A DNA stretch of 7,743 nucleotides from Bacteroidia bacterium (GTDB lineage: Bacteria; Bacteroidota; Bacteroidia; UKL13-3). The stretch is taken from assembly GCA_022402405.1 (NCBI GenBank), contig JAKRSG010000298.1, positions 1 to 7,743 on the forward strand, read 5' to 3'. The notes beneath the pieces were generated by a model. It worked only from the letters and a program-made list of their open reading frames with translations, was not told the origin of the DNA and ran no database searches. Both the position numbers and the translations under genes were made by a program. Of the stretch, positions 1 through 7,163 are shown in pieces (positions within the stretch are counted from its first letter, which is position 1; every line of letters starts with the position of its first letter).

Positions 1-3000
1 AATGTAACTCAAAAAGGTTGGTATAAATGTACTGTTACTACCGCAGCCGGTTGTGTGGCTGTTGATAGCACCTATGCAGCATTTGGTGAGGGAAGAATTG
101 CACAAAACGACACTAGCGTATGCCCTGGTGCCATCATTGAACTAAGTGCATTACCTCGTTATGATTGCTCTCCATCTGGCGCCCCAGTTAAAAGAACAGT
201 AAACGCTAATGATAATGTAGGCCCAGATTTCGAATATCTAGATTCGTTTAATGGTCACCACTATTATAAAATTAAAAATAGTAGCAATTGGTCGAGCGCA
301 GAAAGTAAAGCCATTGCTGCTGGTGGGTACCTTGCTGTAATAAACGACAATTTAGAAAATGATTTCATTTCAAATATCGCAAGTCTCTCTGGCCAAAATT
401 TATGGTTAGGCTTATATAAAAACGCCGGTTTGAACCAAAGCTTTAAATGGGTAAATTGTGATGAATTCGTTTTCCAAAATTGGACTGCATCAGCCTTAAC
501 TCAACTTACAGATACAAGCAAACGTCATGCTTACATGATAAAGAAGAATTGTCCTGAAGGTGGTTTTTGGAATGTTACCAATCAAAACAGTTCCCTGAGC
601 GACACCTGCGAAAACAACTTCTTTGGATTAGTTGAATTTGATGAATCTACCAATATTTCATATTTATGGAGCAATGGAGATACTACTGTTACTACTACAT
701 ATACCGCTGCTGCTAGTGGCAATGAAAATGTAACTATTAAACAAAAGGGTGCTACCTGCGTGGCCAATATTGCCATAAATGTTATAGATGCTAATGATCT
801 TATTTTAGGAGCAGTAAACGATACGATAGCAGAATGTAAAGCCAGTTTTATCAGAGTTTCGGCTAAGCCTGGCATGACATCCTATTCATGGAATACCGGC
901 AGTTCAAATTCATTTATTTTTGTTACCAGTTCAGGCGCCAATAGATGGTACAAAGTTACTGCAGTAACTCCAGAAGGTTGCACTGGTGTAGATAGCGTTT
1001 TTGTAAACTTATATAATACTAATATTCTAACTCCAGATACCACAGTTTGTGCTGGTTCAACCATAGATTTAAGAGGACCATTACCACCATTCGAATATAA
1101 ATCAGATTTCTCTCAAGACTTCTCTGCCATACCTGCAGTATTCCCTGGATGGAATTCAACCAAAGCCATTTTATATAACGGTTCAAGAGTGCATGGCCCG
1201 TTTGGTAATGATTCTATTTTTTATACTGAACCCATTAGTACACAACACGATTCTATCAGAGTTACTTTTGATTTATACATACATGATACTTGGGAAGGAA
1301 ATTGCTCAACAGTTGGTCAGGATAGATTTAGGTTCAAAAATGAAAATACTAATCTTTTAAATACTACATTCTCAAATACTGCTAGCTGTACACAAAGTTA
1401 TAATGGAACAGATGTTTCTGGAAATTACCCCGCTTTTTCTGGAGCTAGCTCAACTGGCCTTCCAAGAAGATGCGATATTACTGGAACTACCACTAAATAT
1501 ACAATTACCAAGACATTCAGACATACAAGCCCTACCTTAAATTTATCGTTTGTGGGTGAATTAACAGATACCGTTGATAATACCAATTTATGTAATGAAA
1601 GCTGGAGTATAGACAATATTGTTATTGAAGTTAGACGACCAGGAAACTTAGAATGGTCTACTGGAGATTCGGCTCAGATTATAACAGTAACACCTACAGA
1701 TCCAGTAACAGAGTATTGGGTGAAGGTGCCATTTGGAAATACATTTTGTTATGATACTGTTACTGTAACCACTACTTCAGGGAAATTAGATTCAGATTTA
1801 ATAACCAGCGATACGCTCAAACTTTGTGGCGCTCCAGGAACTTTATCTTTTATTAATATGCCGAATGGCTTTCAATTATATAATTGGAGCACTGGCGCTC
1901 AAACAAGAATTGCAGAAGTGTTTAATGAAGGTTGGTACACTGGATGGGCAGCAACTATTACTCCTATTACTGGTTGTTACAATTGGGATAGTGTATATGT
2001 TACCAGAGGTGGATATACCATAGAGCCAAATACAGATACCGTTATTTGCTATGGTTCTCCTTTTACATTAAAGCTAAACCTAAAAGACAATTGCAACCCA
2101 TTTGGAGCACCTGCAAAGGTAGTTAGAAACCCCGGTGATCCAATTCCAGGCTATACTTACTTGGGAGAATACAGAGGTCATCAATATTACAAAGCAGATG
2201 TAAATAGTTCATGGTCGGTTGCCGCCCAAAATGCTTTGGCTGCTGGCGGACATTTAGCTGCCATTAACGATACAAGTGAACAAAATTTCATAACAGATAT
2301 GGTATCTGATAATGTATGGATAGGTGCGTTTTTAGGTCCAAACGGATACCATATATGGATGAATTGTGATAGTATTACTTATAACAATTACTCCCCAGGA
2401 ATGCCTTTACCAAGCCCGGATGACTATACATTTATTGTAGGCGAAGCTTGTGCCAATGGAAATTCATGGGAAACAAACCAAGACGACGATCAATCAAACA
2501 ACGACGTATGTAAGCGTAATATATTTGGTTTATTAGAGATAGCTCCAACAGATTACAAATACGATTGGTGGTTAAATGGTGTTTCAACATTCAATACCGA
2601 CTCTATAACCATATACCCAACAGAAAGAACAAGGGTAACAGCTTTGGTTCAAAAATTTGAGGGAGCTCCTAATTGTGGTGCTGGTAAGGCGGTTATTATT
2701 GACTTAATTGATGAAGGCTTTGGAATTATTTTGGATAGTGTTTCTAAGATTAGTTGTGAAGGCGATACGGTAATGATTGAAGCTAAACCAGGTTATTCAA
2801 ATTATGCCTGGGATAATGGAGAAACCACTCAAATTGCTGTTTATAGTAATAAGATTGGTTGGGCTTATTGTTCTTATGATAATGGAACTTGTGTGTTCAC
2901 AGATAGTATTTACCTTAATGTGCCTGGTAAATTAACTGCCACTCCTACTATTACAAACATTACTTGTTTTGGTTCAGACGATGGAATAGGAAATGCCACA

Positions 3001-3921
3001 ACCATTAATGGAACTCCTCCTTTCTTGGTAACTTGGTTGCACAATGGCTCAAACATTATTACTCAAACAGGATTGGCAGCAGGAGTTTATTATTACACTG
3101 TAACAGACTCGAATAACTGTTTTGTAATGGATAGTGTTACCATAACCAATCCAGATAGTGCCTTGCAAGTTGACTTAAATCTTGTAACTCCAGTGAGATG
3201 TTTTGGATTTGATAGTGCAGTTATTGCCCCAATGGTGCTTGGTGGAGAAAGACCATATGTTGGTAATTGGATTGGATTTACAGCTACTGATACTTTGTAT
3301 TATGTTGGTGCAGGAACTCATACCTATAGCCTTACAGATGCTAGAGGTTGTACCATAACCAAAGACATTGTAGTTTCTGAACCAAGAAAACTGAGTGTTT
3401 TTGCAACCATAAAACAACAGATATTTTGCCCAGAAGACTCTAATGGAATAGTTTACTTTAATGGAGATGGTGGTGTAGGCCCTTATCAATATGTTTGGAA
3501 TTTTAGACCAGTTGCCGGAGATACTGCCTATAATATTTATAATGGTTTATCTTATGCTTATATAGTAGATCAAAATTTCTGTTTTGATTCGGTTGCTATT
3601 AATATGACAGCATCTAATCCTGGTGGTAACTGCGGTGTAGTTGTTTCGGAAGGATTTACTCCAAATGGGGATGGCATCAATGATTTTCTATTTATCCGTG
3701 GAATAAGTGAATTCCCAGACAATGAACTCAAAATTTTTAACCGTTGGGGTGAAACCATTTTTGAAGCTACCAACTACAAAAATGATTGGGATGGTAAAAT
3801 CAACAAGAATACTTTGCTTAATGATGCAAGCGGTATAGTTCCAAATGATACATATTTCTATATCCTAAAAACGAAAGCAAACAATAAAACATACAGTGGA
3901 TATATTTATATCACTAAATAA
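1..3921 (+). CDS. Giant T9SS type B-secreted adhesin, Ig-like/C-type lectin/SprB repeats (5' end missing)
   Basis: The frame is open from base 1 with no stop, so the true start lies upstream; the GTG at 55 is an internal valine. Residues are numbered from base 1. Plain Ig-like domains (C.G..., Y.W.NG/TG, GC...D.V.V) lie at about 273-338, 601-669 and 911-975. They alternate with Ig-like domains split by inserts: C-type lectin-like at 76-215 (YYK, LWLGL), a beta-sandwich-like block at 362-545 (ESWSIDNI near its end), and C-type lectin-like at 718-847 (YYK, VWIGA). Three SprB-like repeats follow at 980-1051, 1055-1128 and 1130-1207. The end, about 1215-1306, is the gliding-motility CHU_C/type B sorting domain, with FTPNGDGIND (1219-1228), FNRWGE (1246-1251) and WDG (1263-1265). 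In this family the domain directs export through T9SS to the cell surface. Inferred role: adhesin, perhaps glycan-binding or motility-related. The ligand is unknown. The gene ends in tandem TAA TAA. Confidence 0.93.
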   Translation, partial: NVTQKGWYKCTVTTAAGCVAVDSTYAAFGEGRIAQNDTSVCPGAIIELSALPRYDCSPSGAPVKRTVNANDNVGPDFEYLDSFNGHHYYKIKNSSNWSSAESKAIAAGGYLAVINDNLENDFISNIASLSGQNLWLGLYKNAGLNQSFKWVNCDEFVFQNWTASALTQLTDTSKRHAYMIKKNCPEGGFWNVTNQNSSLSDTCENNFFGLVEFDESTNISYLWSNGDTTVTTTYTAAASGNENVTIKQKGATCVANIAINVIDANDLILGAVNDTIAECKASFIRVSAKPGMTSYSWNTGSSNSFIFVTSSGANRWYKVTAVTPEGCTGVDSVFVNLYNTNILTPDTTVCAGSTIDLRGPLPPFEYKSDFSQDFSAIPAVFPGWNSTKAILYNGSRVHGPFGNDSIFYTEPISTQHDSIRVTFDLYIHDTWEGNCSTVGQDRFRFKNENTNLLNTTFSNTASCTQSYNGTDVSGNYPAFSGASSTGLPRRCDITGTTTKYTITKTFRHTSPTLNLSFVGELTDTVDNTNLCNESWSIDNIVIEVRRPGNLEWSTGDSAQIITVTPTDPVTEYWVKVPFGNTFCYDTVTVTTTSGKLDSDLITSDTLKLCGAPGTLSFINMPNGFQLYNWSTGAQTRIAEVFNEGWYTGWAATITPITGCYNWDSVYVTRGGYTIEPNTDTVICYGSPFTLKLNLKDNCNPFGAPAKVVRNPGDPIPGYTYLGEYRGHQYYKADVNSSWSVAAQNALAAGGHLAAINDTSEQNFITDMVSDNVWIGAFLGPNGYHIWMNCDSITYNNYSPGMPLPSPDDYTFIVGEACANGNSWETNQDDDQSNNDVCKRNIFGLLEIAPTDYKYDWWLNGVSTFNTDSITIYPTERTRVTALVQKFEGAPNCGAGKAVIIDLIDEGFGIILDSVSKISCEGDTVMIEAKPGYSNYAWDNGETTQIAVYSNKIGWAYCSYDNGTCVFTDSIYLNVPGKLTATPTITNITCFGSDDGIGNATTINGTPPFLVTWLHNGSNIITQTGLAAGVYYYTVTDSNNCFVMDSVTITNPDSALQVDLNLVTPVRCFGFDSAVIAPMVLGGERPYVGNWIGFTATDTLYYVGAGTHTYSLTDARGCTITKDIVVSEPRKLSVFATIKQQIFCPEDSNGIVYFNGDGGVGPYQYVWNFRPVAGDTAYNIYNGLSYAYIVDQNFCFDSVAINMTASNPGGNCGVVVSEGFTPNGDGINDFLFIRGISEFPDNELKIFNRWGETIFEATNYKNDWDGKINKNTLLNDASGIVPNDTYFYILKTKANNKTYSGYIYITK

Positions 3922-3934
3922 TAATTAGAAAAAA

Positions 3935-4876
3935 ATGAAACTCAATAAATTTATAGCATTACTTGCCATATTAGTATGGCAAATGGAAGCAAAGGCTCAA
4001 TTGAGTAGCGGAAACGAGCAGTTTATATTCAACCCAGTAAACATAAATCCATCAGTTGCGGGAATGCATCACAATCAAATTAAACTAGGATTTGATGCAC
4101 GTTGGGTAGGGCTCGATGGAGCTCCTCAAACGGGGTTTTTGAATTTTGATAAAATGTTTAATCAAAATACGGGTTGGAATGTTGCTGTAATGTCAGACAG
4201 AATTGGCCCTATAAGTACCATAGCCATTGCCAATGCCTTTGCTTTTCATATAAATGTTACAGAGGCCAGCAAACTTTCATTTGGATTAAAACACCACCTT
4301 ACTCATAGCTCATTAAACCTTAATAATAACAGAATTTTCGACCCAAATGATCCTGCCTTAACTATGGATAGAAATGGGATTCCGGTAAATAATTTTGATG
4401 CTTCTATTGCATACTCAAATTCAGATAGATTTTTTGTGGGTGTAAGTTATCGCAATTTAATTGCACAACCTAGATTTAGGTTTGTTCAATCTAATGTTGA
4501 ACCTATTTTAAGCGCTCAAGGTTGGTATAGACAAGAGTTTGGTGGCGATGCAGCCTTGGAAGCATTTGCCGTTATTTCTTCTAGTACCAATCAGCCTCTA
4601 AATGCACAGATTGGTGCCATGGGAACTTTTCAAAACAAAGTAGGTTTAGGTTTAAACTTCTCTCCTGTTCACCAAATAGGAATATTTGCCTATTTAAAAC
4701 TAACAGAAAAGTTTAATGTGTTTTATAACTACAATATGCCTATTTCAGATATTGCACAGGCAAGTAAGCAATCCCATGGGATTGGATTAAGCTACAGAAT
4801 AGGAAATGAAAGCTTGAAAGGTAATAGCTTCTTCTTACAGCCAACTAATGAGAGCTCTCGTACTAGGATGTTTTAA
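3935..4876 (+). CDS. PorP/SprF family type IX secretion membrane protein
   Basis: A 313-residue protein of usual length for the PorP/SprF family, predicted to be an outer membrane beta-barrel. Residues 1-21 form a signal peptide (hydrophobic FIALLAILVW, probable cleavage AKA|Q). The family hallmarks follow: QFIFNPVNINPSVAG at 29-43 and RWVGLDGAPQT at 56-66, then alternating strands rich in G and aromatics, and HGIGLSYRIG at 281-290. The start is ATG after an A-rich stretch (TTAGAAAAAA) with no Shine-Dalgarno sequence, normal for Bacteroidota. It lies 13 bases behind the adhesin gene with no promoter or terminator between them, so the two are almost certainly cotranscribed. In Flavobacterium johnsoniae SprF is encoded beside SprB and is needed for SprB to reach the surface. 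By analogy this protein is inferred to export or hold the adhesin encoded upstream. It is one of a multi-copy family, so it should not be named as the core PorP without phylogeny. Confidence 0.93.
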   Translation: MKLNKFIALLAILVWQMEAKAQLSSGNEQFIFNPVNINPSVAGMHHNQIKLGFDARWVGLDGAPQTGFLNFDKMFNQNTGWNVAVMSDRIGPISTIAIANAFAFHINVTEASKLSFGLKHHLTHSSLNLNNNRIFDPNDPALTMDRNGIPVNNFDASIAYSNSDRFFVGVSYRNLIAQPRFRFVQSNVEPILSAQGWYRQEFGGDAALEAFAVISSSTNQPLNAQIGAMGTFQNKVGLGLNFSPVHQIGIFAYLKLTEKFNVFYNYNMPISDIAQASKQSHGIGLSYRIGNESLKGNSFFLQPTNESSRTRMF

Positions 4877-4927
4877 TTAATTACGAATTACGGATTACGA
4901 ATCACTGCTGTCCGAGATAATGTCTGA

Positions 4928-4953
4928 GATTCTTCGCTGACGCTCAGAATGAC
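4928..4953 (-). repeat. GTCATTCTGAGCG..GCGAAGAATC interspersed repeat unit
   Basis: Read on the minus strand this is GTCATTCTGAGCG, then TC, then AGCGAAGAATC. I recognise this general motif (CATTCTGAGCG.AGCGAAGAATC) as a recurrent intergenic repeat of Bacteroidota genomes; that is recollection, not a search. It forms the left half of the larger inverted structure, facing the related plus-strand unit at 5039-5073. Confidence 0.6.
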
Positions 4954-4970
4954 CCGTTACTCGCTTGTTT

Positions 4971-5025
4971 TAAAAGGCATGGGGCTTGGAGGCAGCGAAG
5001 CTGCCTCCAAGCCCCATGCCTTTTA
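4971..5025. repeat. Perfect 26-bp inverted repeat with GAA loop (possible terminator)
   Basis: The left arm is 4971-4996 and the right arm 5000-5025. They are exact reverse complements separated by only GAA (4997-4999). The stem is G/C-rich in the middle and ends in AAAA/TTTT. The tip reads GCGAAGC, a sequence known to form an unusually stable DNA mini-hairpin. With a short T run on its 3' side in either direction and its place about 95 bases after the PorP/SprF stop, it could end the adhesin operon transcript. Four Ts is short for a terminator, so that role is only inferred. Confidence 0.85.
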
Positions 5026-5038
5026 GCTATAAAATGTT

Positions 5039-5073
5039 GTCATCCAGAGCGTAACGAAGTGGAGCGAAGGATC
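5039..5073 (+). repeat. GTCATCCAGAGCG..GGAGCGAAGGATC interspersed repeat unit
   Basis: Plus-strand relative of the unit at 4928-4953. It starts GTCATCCAGAGCG and ends GGAGCGAAGGATC. It is longer because GAGCG occurs twice (GAGCGTAACGAA, then GGAGCGAAGGATC), suggesting an internal duplication or a different subtype. The two units face each other across the central hairpin and could pair imperfectly in single-stranded DNA or RNA. Confidence 0.55.
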
Positions 5074-5127
5074 TTCATTCTTGTAGTAGGATTTTACCGG
5101 ACAGCAGTTATTACGGATTACGAATTT

Positions 5128-5172
5128 TGAGCGATAGCGAAATCCCGCCACCGCGAGAACGAATTACGAATT
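5128..5172 (+). repeat. Degenerate GAGCG..GCGAA..ATC unit followed by GAATTACGAATT
   Basis: Bases 5128-5144 read TGAGCGATAGCGAAATC, a shortened third relative of the two units to the left. After a GC-rich spacer, GAATTACGAATT at 5161-5172 repeats the core of the 16-bp direct repeat. This looks like the decayed end of another repeat copy lying against the first. It stops about 30 bases before the ABC-F promoter. Confidence 0.4.
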
Positions 5173-5205
5173 GAACCTTAGGCTATTTTATAACTGCAGA
5201 ATGAC

Positions 5206-5213
5206 TATATTTG
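5206..5213 (+). promoter_or_regulatory. Bacteroidota-type -7 promoter element for the ABC-F gene
   Basis: TATATTTG fits the TAnnTTTG consensus recognised by the primary sigma factor of Bacteroidota. The consensus places the transcription start about 5-8 bases beyond it, near 5218-5221, so the mRNA would have a leader of only a few bases before the ATG at 5224. A clear TTG-type -33 element at the right spacing is not visible; only the T-rich TATTTTATA (5184-5192) lies there. The downstream GCAGCC is also commonly seen behind this motif. Confidence 0.6.
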
Positions 5214-5223
5214 CAGCCATTTT

Positions 5224-7158
5224 ATGATAGCACTTACAAATATAGGATTTGAGTTCGGTGGTAGATTTTTATACAGAAATGCCAACTGGCATATCAAACC
5301 CAATGAACGCATAGGTTTAATTGGATTAAACGGTACTGGTAAATCTACTTTACTTAGAATCATTACCGGCGAATATAGCCTTACTGAAGGCACAATGTCG
5401 AAACCGCGTGATTTAACGATTGGCTTTTTTAATCAGGATCAATTAAGCTTCGATAGCGATGATAGCATCATAAATGTTGCCTTAACAGCCTTCGAAAGAC
5501 AACTCCAATTAGAGAAGGAAATCAATGAAATAATTGAATTACTGGAGACCGATCACAGCGAAGAGGTAATTCAGAAACTAAGCGATAAACAAGAAGAGTT
5601 TGAGCGTTTAGATGGTTATAATATTCACCATAGAACCGAAAAAATTCTTGAGGGTTTAGGATTTACCACAGAGCAACTAACCAAGCCTTTTAACAAATTT
5701 TCTGGTGGTTGGCGCATGCGTGTTATGTTGGCTAAAATGCTTTTGCAAGAACCTAATTTACTAATGCTGGATGAACCTACCAATCACTTAGATTTACCAA
5801 GTATTGAGTGGTTAGAAGAATATTTAAAAAGCTATAAAGGAACTGTTATTGTAGTAAGTCATGATAAGTTCTTCTTAGATAAAATGGTAAACAAAATTGT
5901 GGAAGTGAGTATGCAAAAGATTTTTGAATACCCAGGAAACTACCAATTTTATCTCGAGTCTAAAGAAGAACGCATGGAACTTCAACAGCGTTCGTTTGAT
6001 AATCAACAACAGTTTATAAAGGAGCAAGAAAAACTCATTAACCGATTTAAAGCCAAAGCCAGTAAGGCTTCTATGGCTCAAAGTAGGGTAAAAATGCTCG
6101 ATAGACTAGATAGAATTGAAGCTCCAGAGGATGATAACAGAGAGATTAATATTCAATTTAGAGTGGGTGTTCAGCCGGGTAGAACATTAGCAGAATTAAA
6201 CAATGTAAGCAAGAGTTATCCGGGTGTTCCAATTGTAAATAATGCTGAAGCACGAATTGAAAAAGGAGATAAAATTGCATTGATTGGTGCCAACGGTAAA
6301 GGAAAATCTACTATCTTACGTTTGTTGGCCCAAACCGATAGCTACGAAGGAGAAATAAAGCTAGGACACAATGTACGAAAGGCATTTTACGCCCAGCACC
6401 AATTAGAATCTCTTAACTTACAAAACGAAATTTTAGAAGAGCTTTCTAACTTTGCTACAGACCGACCAGAAACAGAACTTAGAACCGTATTAGGGTGTTT
6501 CTTATTTGCAGGCGATGATGTTTTTAAGAAAATAAAAGTACTAAGTGGAGGAGAAAAAGCTCGTGTGGCATTAGCCAAAACTCTTTTAACAGAAGCTAAT
6601 TTCTTATTATTAGATGAGCCTACCAATCACTTGGATATGCGAAGCATAAACATTTTGATTCAATCGCTGCAAAGTTATGAAGGCACGTTTATAGTGGTTA
6701 GTCACGATAGGTATTTTGTTTCCGAAATTGCCAATAAAATATGGTGGATTGAAGATGGTAAAATCAAAGAATACCCTGGCACATTTGCTGAGTTTGAATT
6801 CTGGAAAGAAAAACGTGATGCGGAATTAAAACTTCAAGCTCCAAAAGCAGAAAGCAAAAAAGAGAAAAAGGCTGAACCTATTGTACAAGCTGAAGTTAAA
6901 ACGCCAGCAAAAACTGCCAAGGTTAGCAATAATTATATTCAATCTCTGCGTAAACAGTTAGATGAATTTGAAGAGAAGATAGGTCGAACCAAAAAGAAAA
7001 TTGCAGAAATTGAACTAGGTTTTACCTTGCCTGAAAACACAGGTGACTCAAAAAAAATAGCAGAACTTACCAGCTTTTATGAAGCCGAGAAAAAAGCACT
7101 CATCCATTTAGAAAAAGAAATGGAAGCAGTGATGGAAGAGTTGATTGAATTGGAATAA
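5224..7158 (+). CDS. ABC-F family ATPase (ribosome-associated, Uup/YheS-like layout)
   Basis: A soluble 644-residue protein with two ATP-binding cassettes and no membrane segments, the mark of the ABC-F translation factors. Cassette 1: Walker A GLNGTGKST 34-42, Q-loop near 69-73, signature SGGWRMR 160-166, Walker B LLMLDEPTNHLD 179-190, switch histidine in VSHD 211-214. Cassette 2: Walker A GANGKGKST 355-363, signature SGGEKAR 441-447, Walker B with D464/E465, VSHD 492-495. Both catalytic glutamates (184, 465) are present, so it should hydrolyse ATP. A charged helical linker (about 245-300, KAKASKASMAQSRVK inside) joins them and corresponds to the ribosomal P-site tRNA interaction motif. After a Lys/Ala-rich spacer (about 535-565) the protein ends in a coiled coil (568-644), as in Uup and YheS. 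The ATG at 5224 sits just behind its own promoter. Housekeeping translation or ribosome rescue is likelier than antibiotic resistance, but the subfamily is not settled. Confidence 0.93.
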   Translation: MIALTNIGFEFGGRFLYRNANWHIKPNERIGLIGLNGTGKSTLLRIITGEYSLTEGTMSKPRDLTIGFFNQDQLSFDSDDSIINVALTAFERQLQLEKEINEIIELLETDHSEEVIQKLSDKQEEFERLDGYNIHHRTEKILEGLGFTTEQLTKPFNKFSGGWRMRVMLAKMLLQEPNLLMLDEPTNHLDLPSIEWLEEYLKSYKGTVIVVSHDKFFLDKMVNKIVEVSMQKIFEYPGNYQFYLESKEERMELQQRSFDNQQQFIKEQEKLINRFKAKASKASMAQSRVKMLDRLDRIEAPEDDNREINIQFRVGVQPGRTLAELNNVSKSYPGVPIVNNAEARIEKGDKIALIGANGKGKSTILRLLAQTDSYEGEIKLGHNVRKAFYAQHQLESLNLQNEILEELSNFATDRPETELRTVLGCFLFAGDDVFKKIKVLSGGEKARVALAKTLLTEANFLLLDEPTNHLDMRSINILIQSLQSYEGTFIVVSHDRYFVSEIANKIWWIEDGKIKEYPGTFAEFEFWKEKRDAELKLQAPKAESKKEKKAEPIVQAEVKTPAKTAKVSNNYIQSLRKQLDEFEEKIGRTKKKIAEIELGFTLPENTGDSKKIAELTSFYEAEKKALIHLEKEMEAVMEELIELE

Positions 7159-7163
7159 TTTGC

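Larger units (their letters stand above)
4887..5125. repeat. Nested palindromic repeat element bounded by 16-bp direct repeats
   Basis: The 347 bases between the PorP/SprF gene and the ABC-F gene hold no gene but are densely repetitive. ATTACGGATTACGAAT occurs exactly at 4887-4902 and again at 5110-5125. One base inside each copy lies an 11-bp inverted repeat, ACTGCTGTCCG at 4904-4914 and its complement at 5098-5108. Near the centre is a perfect 26-bp inverted repeat (4971-5025). Between the inner and outer arms are oppositely oriented copies of a GAGCG..GCGAA..ATC motif. The layout resembles a miniature inverted-repeat element or a REP/BIME-like interspersed palindrome, with the outer direct repeat where a target duplication would sit. 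The direct repeat may instead belong to a GAATTACG repeat family, because related copies lie just outside it (4881-4888, 5161-5172). No coding frame is apparent inside. Confidence 0.72.

Noticed and set aside
55..57. GTG as the start codon of the large adhesin gene
   Set aside because: The same frame is open to base 1 and encodes matching Ig-like sequence (WYKCTVTTAAGC). There is no signal peptide after the GTG, so the gene begins outside the window.
3175..3489. Minus-strand open frame of 104 codons
   Set aside because: It lies wholly inside the well-supported SprB-repeat region of the adhesin, resembles no known family and is explained by the codon pattern of the real gene. The same holds for the other frames inside the adhesin and ABC-F genes.
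4877..5175. CRISPR array
   Set aside because: The repeats are few, short, nested and in opposite orientations, without regular unique spacers; a palindromic element fits better.
5205..5393. Minus-strand open frame overlapping the ABC-F start and promoter
   Set aside because: It is antisense to the Walker A region of the ABC-F gene, has no promoter or recognisable product, and would cover the promoter motif by chance.
5224..7158. Antibiotic-resistance ABC-F protein
   Set aside because: The coiled-coil C-terminus and linker of ordinary length resemble housekeeping Uup/YheS-type proteins, and nothing nearby suggests a resistance locus. Sequence alone cannot exclude it, but there is no positive evidence.
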